Positions 24,358-37,160 of a stretch of 64,000 bases of DNA are shown one piece after another. Numbering within the stretch: position 1 is the first letter of the stretch; each line of letters begins with the position of its first letter. The position numbers and the translations under genes are program-made. This stretch comes from Novosphingobium sp. (GTDB lineage Bacteria > Pseudomonadota > Alphaproteobacteria > Sphingomonadales > Sphingomonadaceae), in NCBI RefSeq assembly GCF_020852455.1, contig NZ_JADZAT010000031.1:1-64000 (forward strand). Direction: 5' to 3'. The notes under the pieces were generated by a model. That model saw only the letters and a program-made list of their open reading frames with translations. It searched no databases and was not told the origin of the DNA.

Positions 24358-24858
24358 ATGTCCGATCCTTTTGCCAACCTTCCCTACCGCCCCTGCGTGG
24401 GTGTCATGCTGGTCAACGCCCAGGGCCTGGCCTTTGTCGGCCAGCGGATCGACACCCGCGGCCAGCCCGACGAGGGCGGGATCTATTGGCAGATGCCGCA
24501 GGGCGGGATCGACGAGGGCGAAGACCTGCAGACCGCCGCACTGCGCGAGCTGTGGGAGGAAACCGGGGTGGAGGAACGCCACGTCACCCTGCTCGCCCAG
24601 ACCCGCGAAGAGCTGTTCTATGACCTGCCCGACGATCTGATCGGCAAGCTGTGGAAGGGCAAGTACCGCGGCCAGCGCCAGCACTGGGTGCTGGCGCGGT
24701 TTTCAGGCGATGATGCTGATATCCACCTGGCACGCCACGATCCGCCCGAATTCAGCCAGTGGCAATGGGCCCAGCCCGACGAGCTTCCGGACCTGATCGT
24801 TCCTTTCAAGAAACGCGTCTATCGCGCTGTTCTGGAAGAGTTTCGCGACCTGATCTGA
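24358..24858 (+). CDS. rppH: RNA pyrophosphohydrolase
   Basis: A Nudix hydrolase of 166 residues that removes pyrophosphate from the 5' end of mRNA and so starts RNA decay. The Nudix box at residues 49-71 fits GX5EX7REUXEEXGU exactly (G...EDLQTAALRELWEETGV). WQMPQGGIDEGE and QRQHWVLARF are characteristic of RppH. GGGGGG lies just before the ATG. Confidence 0.93.
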   Translation: MSDPFANLPYRPCVGVMLVNAQGLAFVGQRIDTRGQPDEGGIYWQMPQGGIDEGEDLQTAALRELWEETGVEERHVTLLAQTREELFYDLPDDLIGKLWKGKYRGQRQHWVLARFSGDDADIHLARHDPPEFSQWQWAQPDELPDLIVPFKKRVYRAVLEEFRDLI

Positions 24859-24882
24859 GGTTCGCCGGCTAAGCGAGCGGCC

Positions 24883-25389
24883 TTAGTTCGAAGTCACTTC
24901 CGGCTTGGGCTTGACCTGTTCGGCGCTGACCACCTGCTTGGCCGGGCCGCGCGCGATCGCGCTGGCCAGGCTGCGCGCTGCCGCGCAATTGCTGCCGCAT
25001 AGGGCGACCAGCCGGTCATAGTTCTTCTTGGCCTTTTCGACCGCGCCCTTTTCCACCAGCGCCTCGCCTTCACCGGCGATCGCATACTGGTTGTTGGGAT
25101 CAAGCTTCAGCGCGACGCGGTAGTAATGCAGCGCCTTGCCCTGCATATCCTGCTTGCGCGCGGCTTCGGCGAGGTTGAGGTAGATCGCGACATGCCCCGG
25201 CTGCAGCGCCAATGCGGCTTCGAAATCGGCCACGGCATCATCGACCTGCCCGGCGACCAGTGCCGCCCGCCCGGCTTGCACCAGCGCCGCCGCACGCGGA
25301 TCGAGCGGCACCGCAGGCGCGCTGAAACCGCTGCTGGCCGTCACCGCCGCAAGCATGGCAAGAGCGAGGGCGGCTGGGGTGTAACGCAT
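24883..25389 (-). CDS. Periplasmic tetratricopeptide-repeat protein
   Basis: A 168-residue secreted protein. The ATG at 25389 has AGGAG 8 bases upstream and opens a signal peptide (RYTPAALALAMLAAVTASSGFSA). The mature part contains about three TPR units (residues about 32-135), including AGQVDDAVADFEAALALQPG and GKALHYYRVALKLDPNN. A Cys pair (LCGSNCAAA) near residue 135 could form a disulphide. It probably serves as a protein-protein adaptor; the partner is unknown. Confidence 0.75.
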   Translation of the reverse strand: MRYTPAALALAMLAAVTASSGFSAPAVPLDPRAAALVQAGRAALVAGQVDDAVADFEAALALQPGHVAIYLNLAEAARKQDMQGKALHYYRVALKLDPNNQYAIAGEGEALVEKGAVEKAKKNYDRLVALCGSNCAAARSLASAIARGPAKQVVSAEQVKPKPEVTSN

Positions 25390-25429
25390 TATCTGCTCCT
25401 TGAGCGTAGCCATTTCACCAAGCCTGTTA

Positions 25430-29615
<4,186 letters not shown>

Positions 29616-29647
29616 CGACAGCCATCAATCACGAAAGCCGTCATCCC

Positions 29648-29673
29648 CGCAAGCGCATAAGTTGTCGCTTGCG
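29648..29673 (-). terminator. Possible stem-loop after the hydroxybutyrate dehydrogenase gene
   Basis: An 8-bp perfect stem, CGCAAGCG (29648-29655) with CGCTTGCG (29666-29673), and a 10-base loop, 45 bases beyond the leftward dehydrogenase stop. No T-run follows. Confidence 0.3.
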
Positions 29674-29717
29674 ACGAGTTGTTCGCGCTGGTTGCAGGAA
29701 AGCTACAGTTGCATGTG

Positions 29718-30473
29718 CTATTCGGCGGTCCAGCCGCCGTCCATCGAGATATTGGTCCCGGTAATGTTGGCAGCAGCGTCACGACACAGGAACACAGCCA
29801 TTTCACCGATGTCCGAAGGCTGAACGAACTTCTTGGTCGGCTGGCGGGTCAGCAGCACATCATTGATCACCTGATCGCGGGTCAGATTGCGGGCAGCCAT
29901 GGTGTCGGGGATCTGGTTTTCGACCAGCGGGGTCCAGACATAGCCCGGGCTGATGCAATTGGCGGTGATGTTGAAGGTCGCCAGTTCCAGCGCCAGGGTC
30001 TTGGTCAGCCCCGCCAGCCCGTGCTTGGCCGAAACATAGGCCGCCTTGTAAGGCGATGCGGTCAGCGAATGGGCGCTGGCGGTGTTGATGATCCGCCCCC
30101 ACCCGGCCGCCTTCATGTGCGGGATCGCCAGCCGGCAGGCATCGAACGCGGCGGTCAGGTTCAGCGCGATGATCGTGTCCCACTTGTCGACCGGAAACTC
30201 CTCGACCGGGGCGACGTGCTGCATCCCGGCATTGTTGACGAGGATGTCGATCGGCCCTGCCCCGGCCATCAGCGCCTCCACCCCGGCGCGGCTGGCGAGG
30301 TCGGCAGGGACGTGGCTGGCCTTAAGCTCGTCGCACAGGGCGGCGATGGTCGCCTCGTCACCAAAGCCCGACAGCACGACTTCGGCCCCTTCGGCATGCA
30401 GCGAACGGGCGATGGCCAGGCCAATGCCCGAAGTGGAACCCGTTATCAGCGCGCGCTTGCCGGACAGGAACAT
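29718..30473 (-). CDS. 3-hydroxybutyrate dehydrogenase (SDR)
   Basis: A 251-residue short-chain dehydrogenase that interconverts 3-hydroxybutyrate and acetoacetate. The cofactor motif is TGSTSGIG and NNAG follows. The catalytic residues are Ser in ASAHSLTASPYKAAY and the YxxxK in YVSAKHG. ISPGYVWTPLVENQIPD, followed by a lid of about 35 residues and ending MDGGWTAE, is typical of the PHB-linked dehydrogenases. The ATG at 30473 has GGAG 8 bases upstream. It suggests use of polyhydroxybutyrate. Confidence 0.87.
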   Translation of the reverse strand: MFLSGKRALITGSTSGIGLAIARSLHAEGAEVVLSGFGDEATIAALCDELKASHVPADLASRAGVEALMAGAGPIDILVNNAGMQHVAPVEEFPVDKWDTIIALNLTAAFDACRLAIPHMKAAGWGRIINTASAHSLTASPYKAAYVSAKHGLAGLTKTLALELATFNITANCISPGYVWTPLVENQIPDTMAARNLTRDQVINDVLLTRQPTKKFVQPSDIGEMAVFLCRDAAANITGTNISMDGGWTAE

Positions 30474-30559
30474 TCTCGACTCCAACCTTTTGAAGAAATG
30501 GCTATAGCTGGGCCATTGCGGCTGGGACGCGCCTTGTCCAGCCCGTTGGAGGGACTTTC

Positions 30560-31423
30560 ATGCGGCTCGACGATTTCGATCCCAACGCCATCAATGTCGA
30601 AGATCAGCGCGGTGGCGGCAGCCGCATGCCGGTTGGACGCGGCGGACAGCTTGGTTGCGGAACGCTGGTGATCGTGCTGATCGCGGCCACGGTGTTCGGC
30701 GTCGATCCCACGCAGATGCTGGGCGGGCTTCAGCAAGGTGCGCCGGTTGAGCAATCGGCCCCCGCAGCGGGCGGCTCTACCACCAGCGAAAGTTGCACCA
30801 CCGACCCGCTGAGCCGCGAGACCTGCAACGCGCTGTCGTCGCTCAACAAGACCTGGGAGCCGATCTTCCGTCAGGCCGGAGTCAAATTCGCCCAGCCCAA
30901 GCTGGTGTTCTATTCGCAGGCCGGACAATCCGGTTGCGGCGCGGCGCAAAGCGCGATGGGGCCGTTCTACTGCCCCAGCGATCAGGGCATCTACATCGAC
31001 ACCGATTTCTATCGCGAAATGGAAAGCAACCTGGGGGCCGGTGGCGATTTCGCCCGGGCCTATGTCATCGCGCATGAATTCGGCCATCACATCCAGACGC
31101 TGACCGGCATTTCCGACCAGATCCGCAGCGCCCAGCAGCAACGCCCGAACCGCGCCAACCAGTTGCAGGTGCGGATGGAACTGCAGGCCGATTGCTATGC
31201 CGGGGTCTGGGCCGCGCGCAATCGTGACCGGATCGAACCGGGCGACATGGAAGAAGGTCTCAAGGCTGCCCATTCGATCGGCGATGACACCCTGATGCGT
31301 AACGCCGGGCGGCGCCCGGTCGAAGCCGCCTTCACCCATGGATCGAGCGAACAGCGCATGGAGGCGCTGCGCAGGGGGCTGCAGGGTTCGGACGACAGCG
31401 TCTGCGACGTTTACATGCAATAG
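30560..31423 (+). CDS. ypfJ: YpfJ family neutral zinc metallopeptidase
   Basis: A 287-residue membrane-anchored protein. The N-terminus MRLDDFDPNAINVEDQRG is family-typical. A single membrane segment (CGTLVIVLIAATVFGV, residues about 33-48) follows, then a Ser/Ala-rich linker and the peptidase domain. The zinc site is HEFGHH, with the third ligand in MELQADCYAGVWA. Cys residues at SESCTTD and ETCNA may pair. Proteolysis has not been shown for most members. Confidence 0.85.
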   Translation: MRLDDFDPNAINVEDQRGGGSRMPVGRGGQLGCGTLVIVLIAATVFGVDPTQMLGGLQQGAPVEQSAPAAGGSTTSESCTTDPLSRETCNALSSLNKTWEPIFRQAGVKFAQPKLVFYSQAGQSGCGAAQSAMGPFYCPSDQGIYIDTDFYREMESNLGAGGDFARAYVIAHEFGHHIQTLTGISDQIRSAQQQRPNRANQLQVRMELQADCYAGVWAARNRDRIEPGDMEEGLKAAHSIGDDTLMRNAGRRPVEAAFTHGSSEQRMEALRRGLQGSDDSVCDVYMQ

Positions 31424-31488
31424 CGGGATCGGAGGGCAAGCCCGTCCGCCTGACCTCCAAATCTGGTAAGGCGGATTGGACGCTGACC

Positions 31489-32079
31489 CTAGTTGCCGCT
31501 GCGCCAGCGATTCCATTTGTAAAACCCGGCCAGCAGGACCGGAAGAACCAGCACGATTTCCATCAGCATGAAATTCATCGCCTGAAGCTGAATCATCCCG
31601 ATATTCTCGAGGTTTGGCACAAGTTCCATGTGGGGGGGCAGCAGGTTGGGCAGCATGAATTTCACAAGCTCCTCGTTCGACCAGGGCAGGAATGTCAGCA
31701 GAATCCCGTACCAGATCGTTGGAAACAAGACCAAGAACTTGGCGAACGAAGTTGCCGCCCTGGCCCAGATTCGTTCGCAAAATTCGTCCCGAAAACTGCT
31801 GAAGGCCAGCAGGAAGATCAGGATCCATCCCGACGGATATTCCAGCGTCAACTGCAGGCGATACAGGAACTGCCCGAAATCGGACTGCGAATAGAGCGGT
31901 TCCGGAAGGATCCTGAAATCCTGCAGAAGCGCCTTTCCCTGGACATAGAACTGAATCCAGAAGCAGATGTCGATCAAGAGGTTATAGTTGCGCCTGATCG
32001 CATTCCTTGTCTTGATCAAGCCATTCCCGATCCAGCCGACTGGACCTCCAAACGAAGCAATCTGATCGCTGGCCTGCAT
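31489..32079 (-). CDS. Unknown integral membrane protein, AT-rich
   Basis: A 196-residue protein of unrecognised family. Hydrophobic stretches are YNLLIDICFWIQFYV, GWILIFLLAFSSF, FAKFLVLFPTIWYGILLTFL and MLMEIVLVLPVLLAGFY, suggesting four helices. The ATG at 32079 is preferred because GGGAG lies 8 bases upstream; the frame is open to 32205 but that part overlaps the divergent oxidase start. The codons are visibly less GC-rich than in the genes on both sides, suggesting transfer. No partner gene is seen. Confidence 0.6.
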   Translation of the reverse strand: MQASDQIASFGGPVGWIGNGLIKTRNAIRRNYNLLIDICFWIQFYVQGKALLQDFRILPEPLYSQSDFGQFLYRLQLTLEYPSGWILIFLLAFSSFRDEFCERIWARAATSFAKFLVLFPTIWYGILLTFLPWSNEELVKFMLPNLLPPHMELVPNLENIGMIQLQAMNFMLMEIVLVLPVLLAGFYKWNRWRSGN

Positions 32080-32184
32080 CAACAATTCTCCCGCCCGAAG
32101 ACCCTCTATCGCTTTGACCAGACAGCTTATCAAGCACCCAACATCAGAATTGCAGGACGGTGACGCTTGATCTACTCGCCTGTC

Positions 32185-33333
32185 ATGCGCCTTTCCGATT
32201 GCCACAACATCGACGACTTCCGCCGCCTGGCCAAGGCGCGGCTGCCCTGGCCGGTGTTCGACTATATCGATGGCGCCGCCGATGATGAGCTGACCAAGGC
32301 GCGCAACACCGAAGCCTACAACCGCGCCGATCTGGTCCCCGATGTGCTGGCCGGGGTCGAGACGATCGACCTGTCATGTTCGATCCTGGGCCGCCGCAGC
32401 GCCTTGCCGCTGGTCCTCTCCCCCACTGCGCTGCAACGGGTGTTCCACTGGCAGGGCGAACGCGCGGTGGCGCGGGCGGCAGAGAAGTTCGGGGTATGGT
32501 GCGGGATTTCCAGCCTGGCCACCGTCAGCATCGAAGAGATCGGCGCGCTGATTTCGACGCCCAAGATGTTCCAGCTCTATGTCCACAAGGACAAGGGACT
32601 CAACGCATCGATGATCGAACGCTGCAAGGCGGCGAAGTTCGATGCGATCGCGCTGACGGTGGACACGATCGTCGGCGGCAAGCGCGAGCGCTGCCTGCGT
32701 TCGGGCTTTTCCTCGCCGCCGAAGTTCACCGCCAGCTCGGCGCTGTCCTATGCGGTCAAGCCGCGCTGGGCGCTCGACTATCTGTTCCGCGAACGCTTCG
32801 CCCTGCCCAACCTCGACACCCACGTGCGCGAAGGCACAGCGGAATCGGTTTCGATCCAGAAGTACTTCTCGGAAATGCTCGACCAGTCGATGGACTGGAA
32901 AATGGTCGAACAGATCCGGGCCGACTGGGGCGGAACCTTTGCGCTCAAAGGCGTGATGAGCGTGGCCGACGCGCGCCGCGCGGCCGACATGGGGATCGAC
33001 GCGATCATGATTTCCAACCACGGCGGGCGGCAGCTGGACGGCAGCCGCGCCCCGTTCGACCAGCTGCCGGAGATTGTCGAGGCGGTCGGCGGGCGGATCG
33101 AAGTGATCTGCGATGGCGGAGTGCGGCGCGGCACCCATGTGCTGAAAAGCCTCTGCGCCGGGGCCACCGCGGCTTCGGGCGGGCGGCTCTACCTCTATGC
33201 GCTGGCCGCTGCTGGACAGGACGGAGTGGAACGCGCGCTGACGATCCTGAAGGAAGAGATCGAGCGCGGAATGAAGCTGATGGGGGTGAAGTCCGTGGCG
33301 GAACTCACCCCAGATCGGCTGCGCTGGCGGTAG
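32185..33333 (+). CDS. FMN-dependent alpha-hydroxy-acid oxidase/dehydrogenase
   Basis: A 382-residue member of the L-lactate dehydrogenase/glycolate oxidase family that oxidises an L-2-hydroxy acid to the 2-oxo acid. FDYIDGAADDE begins the domain, LSPTALQRVFHWQGE is the FMN region, the catalytic His is in ISNHGGRQLDG, and CDGGVRRGTHVLK binds the FMN phosphate. The ATG at 32185 is used; a TTG six codons earlier overlaps the divergent gene's open frame. Whether the electron acceptor is oxygen, quinone or cytochrome is unclear. Confidence 0.85.
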   Translation: MRLSDCHNIDDFRRLAKARLPWPVFDYIDGAADDELTKARNTEAYNRADLVPDVLAGVETIDLSCSILGRRSALPLVLSPTALQRVFHWQGERAVARAAEKFGVWCGISSLATVSIEEIGALISTPKMFQLYVHKDKGLNASMIERCKAAKFDAIALTVDTIVGGKRERCLRSGFSSPPKFTASSALSYAVKPRWALDYLFRERFALPNLDTHVREGTAESVSIQKYFSEMLDQSMDWKMVEQIRADWGGTFALKGVMSVADARRAADMGIDAIMISNHGGRQLDGSRAPFDQLPEIVEAVGGRIEVICDGGVRRGTHVLKSLCAGATAASGGRLYLYALAAAGQDGVERALTILKEEIERGMKLMGVKSVAELTPDRLRWR

Positions 33334-33337
33334 CAGG

Positions 33338-33488
33338 CCCTCTCCATTTTTCGCGAACGCGACAAATGGGGAGGTGGATCGGCCGTAAGGCCGAGACGGA
33401 GGGGCTTTGGACGCTAGCGTCGATACCCCTCCGTCAGCCGCTTCGCGTCTGCCACCTCCCCAGATGTGCTTCGCAAATCTGGAGAGGG
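33338..33488. repeat. 151-bp imperfect intergenic palindrome
   Basis: The whole gap between two convergent genes is one extended inverted repeat. The outer arms start CCCTCTCCA and contain GGGGAGGTGG, the inner arms contain GACGGAGGGG, and the centre is the perfect palindrome GACGCTAGCGTC (33410-33421). Segments on both sides match in order with small differences. It resembles a repetitive palindromic unit and could act as a bidirectional terminator. Confidence 0.7.
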
Positions 33489-33496
33489 TCTGATGG

Positions 33497-35107
33497 TCAG
33501 CCCGCCTTCGAAAGCTTCGCGATTTCCGCATCAAGTTGCTGCAGGATCTCGGACTTGATCTTGTCAGACAGGTTGCTGTCCCGGGCCACCCGGTCACGCG
33601 CCTTCTTCAGCCCGTCAAGCGCATGCGCCTTGTCACCGGCCTTGCTGCAGATCATCACCCGCGAAACCTCGCGCTTGCCGCCTTCGTTGCTTTCCGAAGT
33701 GGCGGTGATCGGCTTGCCTTCGCTGCAAGTGCTCATCGCCATGGCGTGATCGCCGGTCCAGGCCACGGCCTTGCCATCGCCGTTGTGGCTCATCACGAAG
33801 CTGCGGACTTCGTGCTTGCCGGCCTTTGGTGCGCCCGCGCCATCGGTGCTGACCATCACGATCTTCTGGACCTTGTGCGACTTGCCATCGGACGTGACGT
33901 TGTCAGTCATCAGCATGTGTTCGTCGGCCATCGCCATGACATGGGCATCGGCCATGCCGGCTTCAGCCTTGGCCACGCGGGCTTCGGCTTCGGCATCGCT
34001 GAGCGGCTCTCTGGTCTTGAGCACGATGGTCTTGCCGCCGCGTTCGATCACCCTGGTGTGCAGCGTCTTGTCATCGTGCCCGGCGCCGTCGGAATGATCG
34101 ACGATCATGATCTTGGTGGTCTTCTGAATCTTCGGCGCATCGGGCGCGGCCGGTGCCTCGGGCGCAGCAGGCGCTGCGGGCGGCGCCGGCGGTTCGGGCG
34201 CATCCTGCGCGGCATAGCTGATCGAAGCGGTCAGCGGCAGCGCCAACACCGCGGCGCCCAGCAGCAGGCGGCCCAGCAGGCGTTCGTGCGATTTGGGTTG
34301 GGTCATGGTCAGGCTCCTCAAACGATGGATTATGCTCTTTTCGCCCAGCACCGGGCAGGCCATCGGCGCGGCCATGGCCAGGCGGGGTGAATGGGCAAAG
34401 CTGGTGATCAGGCGGGCATAGGCAGCGCGGGTCGCGGCATCACGGCCGGCCAGCACGCGGGCATCGCAGGCCGCCTCCTGATCGCGCCGCATCGCCCGCC
34501 AGCCGGCCCAGGCCAGCGGGTTGAACCAGTGCAGCGCCAGCAGCGGCTGCATTGCGATGTTGGCCGCCAGATCGCGCCCGGCGTGGTGTTCAAGCTCATG
34601 CGCGATGGCCAGGTCGCGCCCGGCACGATCGGTCCGGTCCATGAACCCAAGCGGCAAGGCAACCACCTTGTCGTGCAGCCCGAAGGCCACTGGCGCGGCA
34701 ATCGCCGGGGATTCAACCAGCCGCACCGCGCCATGCTCGCCCACCGGGTGCGCCTGGGCGAGTAAAGTGCGGCGCATCGCGCGGTATGACCAGACCCGCC
34801 AGAGCAGAAAGGCCAGTGCGCCCGCCAGCCACACCGCCTGGATCACCGGGGCAGGATCGATCCAGGCGGGGGCCGGTGGCGTCGTGGCAGCAGGGACTAG
34901 CTCCACCACCACGCCGGAAACGGGTTCGACAAGGGCAACCGGGTCAGCCGGCAGGACCAGCGGCGGCAGCACCAGCCGCAAGAGCGGCAGCGCCCACAGC
35001 GCATAGGCCAGACCCGGCCCGAAATAACGGGCAACCGGGCGGCGCAGCACCAGCACCAGGGCGATCAGCGCGCCGGTGTAGAGTGCGGTGTCGAGCAGCC
35101 AGGTCAT
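33497..35107 (-). CDS. M56 family (BlaR1-like) membrane metallopeptidase
   Basis: A 536-residue membrane protein. About three N-terminal helices are followed by the peptidase motif HELEHH (HExxH) and FNPLAWAGWRAMRRDQEAACD with the distal Glu/Asp. Another helix (GAAVLALPLTASISYAA) then leads to a long periplasmic part. That part has a Pro/Ala linker and a Lys/Asp/Met-rich tail instead of the penicillin-binding sensor domain of BlaR1. It is therefore a sensor for another envelope signal, with regulated proteolysis of the BlaI-type repressor encoded just upstream (4-base overlap). Confidence 0.82.
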   Translation of the reverse strand: MTWLLDTALYTGALIALVLVLRRPVARYFGPGLAYALWALPLLRLVLPPLVLPADPVALVEPVSGVVVELVPAATTPPAPAWIDPAPVIQAVWLAGALAFLLWRVWSYRAMRRTLLAQAHPVGEHGAVRLVESPAIAAPVAFGLHDKVVALPLGFMDRTDRAGRDLAIAHELEHHAGRDLAANIAMQPLLALHWFNPLAWAGWRAMRRDQEAACDARVLAGRDAATRAAYARLITSFAHSPRLAMAAPMACPVLGEKSIIHRLRSLTMTQPKSHERLLGRLLLGAAVLALPLTASISYAAQDAPEPPAPPAAPAAPEAPAAPDAPKIQKTTKIMIVDHSDGAGHDDKTLHTRVIERGGKTIVLKTREPLSDAEAEARVAKAEAGMADAHVMAMADEHMLMTDNVTSDGKSHKVQKIVMVSTDGAGAPKAGKHEVRSFVMSHNGDGKAVAWTGDHAMAMSTCSEGKPITATSESNEGGKREVSRVMICSKAGDKAHALDGLKKARDRVARDSNLSDKIKSEILQQLDAEIAKLSKAG

Positions 35108-35496
35108 TGCCCGCCCTCCTTGCGAATGGTCTTGAGCAGCGCCTCGATCTGGTCGAGGTCCTTGTCGCTCAGCGCTTCGGCTTCGGCCAGATGCGCGAAC
35201 AGCCCGGCCGCGCTGCCGCCAAACAGGCGATCGACCAGCCGGCGGCTTTCCCCGCCCAGATAGGCCTCGCGGGCAATCGCCGGCGAATAGAGGAACCGCT
35301 TGCCATCGGGCTGGGTAACAATCGCCTGCTTGGCGACCAGCCGCGACAGCAGCGTCTTGACCGTGGCCAGGCTCCACCCCCGCGCCGGGGCGACCGTATC
35401 GGCCACCTCGTTCGCGGTCTGCGGATGGCGCGCCCACAGCGCTTCCATTACCGCATGCTCAGCCTCGCTGATCCGTTCAACGGATTCTTCGGCCAT
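35104..35496 (-). CDS. BlaI/MecI/CopY family repressor
   Basis: A winged-helix repressor of 130 residues. RISEAEHAVMEALWARHPQTANEVADTV and GWSLATVKTLLSRLVAKQAI are the DNA-binding signatures. It would be cleaved by the BlaR1-like peptidase encoded downstream. The ATG at 35496 has GGTGGGAG directly upstream; an extended open frame before it lacks any signal. An imperfectly known operator candidate (TTAC-N4-GTAA) lies 18 bases upstream of the start, fitting autoregulation. Confidence 0.88.
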   Translation of the reverse strand: MAEESVERISEAEHAVMEALWARHPQTANEVADTVAPARGWSLATVKTLLSRLVAKQAIVTQPDGKRFLYSPAIAREAYLGGESRRLVDRLFGGSAAGLFAHLAEAEALSDKDLDQIEALLKTIRKEGGQ

Positions 35497-35513
35497 CTCC
35501 CACCTCGTATCGT

Positions 35514-35525
35514 TTACGTGTGTAA
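35514..35525. promoter_or_regulatory. Candidate BlaI-type operator
   Basis: TTACGTGTGTAA: the half-sites TTAC and GTAA are perfect inverted copies around four bases. It lies 18-29 bases before the blaI-like ATG. BlaI-family repressors bind TACA/TGTA-type dyads, so autoregulation is plausible. Confidence 0.4.
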
Positions 35526-35606
35526 TCGATTGCTCCGCCAAACCTGAACGCCGGATTTACAGCCAGACAGGCTCGACCAACGACATCGAACGGGCGACGA
35601 ACGGCC

Positions 35607-35629
35607 AGCTATCGACCTTTCCGATAGCT
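35607..35629. other. Hairpin in the leader of the APC permease gene
   Basis: AGCTATCG (35607-35614) pairs perfectly with CGATAGCT (35622-35629) around a 7-base loop, about 85 bases before the permease start. It could be an operator or an mRNA hairpin; no T-run follows. Confidence 0.35.
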
Positions 35630-35714
35630 AACGGCCTGCATTATGGCTCTTGCTACTCCCCCCGCATGCGACATGGTGCACGCCACAAGACACAACAAAG
35701 GGGACAGGGTTGCC

Positions 35715-37094
35715 ATGGCGCAAGAGCATAGCCTCGCCAAAGGGGCATTGGGGGTTGTTGAATCCGTAATCATGGGCATCGCGGGGACCGCCCCCGCCTA
35801 TTCGATCGCGGCCACGACCGCGCTGATCGTGGGAACGGTCGGCGTGCTGTCGGTCGGCTCGATCCTCTATTGCGGGCTGATCATGTTCGGCATGATGCTG
35901 GCCTTCATCAACCTCAACAAGATGGCGCCCGATGCCGGGGCCAGCTTCGCCTGGGTCAGCCGGGTGTTCGGCCCGACCTGGGGGTTCTTCTCCGGCTGGG
36001 GGCTGATCGTCGCTTCGGTGGTGTTCATGGTCACCGCCACGGTGCCAGCCGCCCAGGCCACGCTGAAGATCCTCTCGCCCGATCATGTTGACAGCACCGG
36101 CTGGGTTACCGCCACTGCGGCGATCTGGCTGACGCTGATTTCGGCAGTGGTCGGCAAGGGGATCAAGCACGCCAGCTTTGCGCAGATCCTGTTCACGATC
36201 ATCGAAACCGCGATCGTGCTGACGATCATCGCGGCCGGGCTGTACTACTTCTGGGACCAGCCGGCCCACGTGCCCAGCCTGCACTGGTTCTCGCCCACCT
36301 CGTTCACTGCCGAAACCTTTGCTTCGGGCGCGCTGGTGGCGATCTTCTTCTACTGGGGCTGGGACGTGACGATGAACCTGGGTGAGGAAACCGTCGAAGG
36401 CGAGCCCCAGCCGGCCGGCAAGGGTGCGTTCTGGTCGATGGTCAACCTGATCGTGTTCTTCGTGATCATGCTCACCGTGGTGCTGATCGTACTGACCGAT
36501 CAGGAAATTGCAGACGCCGATACCAATGTGATGTTCGCGGTGGCCGAAAAGCTGTTCCCCAGTCCGTGGGGTTACCTGGCGGTGGTTTCGACCATCCTTT
36601 CGACCATCGGCACGATTGAAACACAGATCCTGTGCTTCACCCGCTCGATGTTCTCGATGAGCCGCGCCGACATGCTCCACCCGCGCTATGCCAAAGTCCA
36701 CCCCGAATGGCAGACCCCGCTGACCGCGACCGTGTGGATCTGGGCGCTGGGGCTTTTGCTGCTGCTGGGCTTTTCCTATCTGCCGGCGGTGACCGACATC
36801 CTCAATACCTCGCTGACCGCGATCGGCCTGCAGATCTGCTTCTACATGGGCATCGCCGGTGCTGCCTCGGTCTGGCACTATCGCGGCATGATCAGGGGCA
36901 AGCCGATGGACGCTTTGACCCACGTGATCTGGCCCGGCCTTTCCACCGCCTTCATGGTCTTCGTCGGGTTCTATTCGATGAAGGACCTTGACTGGCTGAC
37001 CATCGGCGTCGGCCTGGGCGGGATCGCGCTGGGCTTTGTCCCGCTGCTGCTGAGCGCCCAGCGCCGCAAGGCCGCGGTACCCGCCGCCGCCTGA
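35715..37094 (+). CDS. APC family amino acid permease
   Basis: A 459-residue inner-membrane transporter with about 12 helices. GIAGTAPAYSIAATTALIVG is the N-terminal unwound-helix motif of the APC superfamily. FFYWGWDVTMNLGEETVEG is the conserved helix-6 region. The ATG at 35715 begins the conserved MAQEHSLAKGALG; 24 further upstream codons are not conserved. The substrate is probably an amino acid or amine. The next gene, a GMC oxidoreductase on the same strand, lies 66 bases downstream and may act on the imported compound (inference). Confidence 0.85.
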   Translation: MAQEHSLAKGALGVVESVIMGIAGTAPAYSIAATTALIVGTVGVLSVGSILYCGLIMFGMMLAFINLNKMAPDAGASFAWVSRVFGPTWGFFSGWGLIVASVVFMVTATVPAAQATLKILSPDHVDSTGWVTATAAIWLTLISAVVGKGIKHASFAQILFTIIETAIVLTIIAAGLYYFWDQPAHVPSLHWFSPTSFTAETFASGALVAIFFYWGWDVTMNLGEETVEGEPQPAGKGAFWSMVNLIVFFVIMLTVVLIVLTDQEIADADTNVMFAVAEKLFPSPWGYLAVVSTILSTIGTIETQILCFTRSMFSMSRADMLHPRYAKVHPEWQTPLTATVWIWALGLLLLLGFSYLPAVTDILNTSLTAIGLQICFYMGIAGAASVWHYRGMIRGKPMDALTHVIWPGLSTAFMVFVGFYSMKDLDWLTIGVGLGGIALGFVPLLLSAQRRKAAVPAAA

Positions 37095-37160
37095 TCGCCA
37101 CGCTGCCCCTTGCCCCGTCCGGGCGATTGCCCCAAGATCGACCGGACGGGAGGCAGGGCA

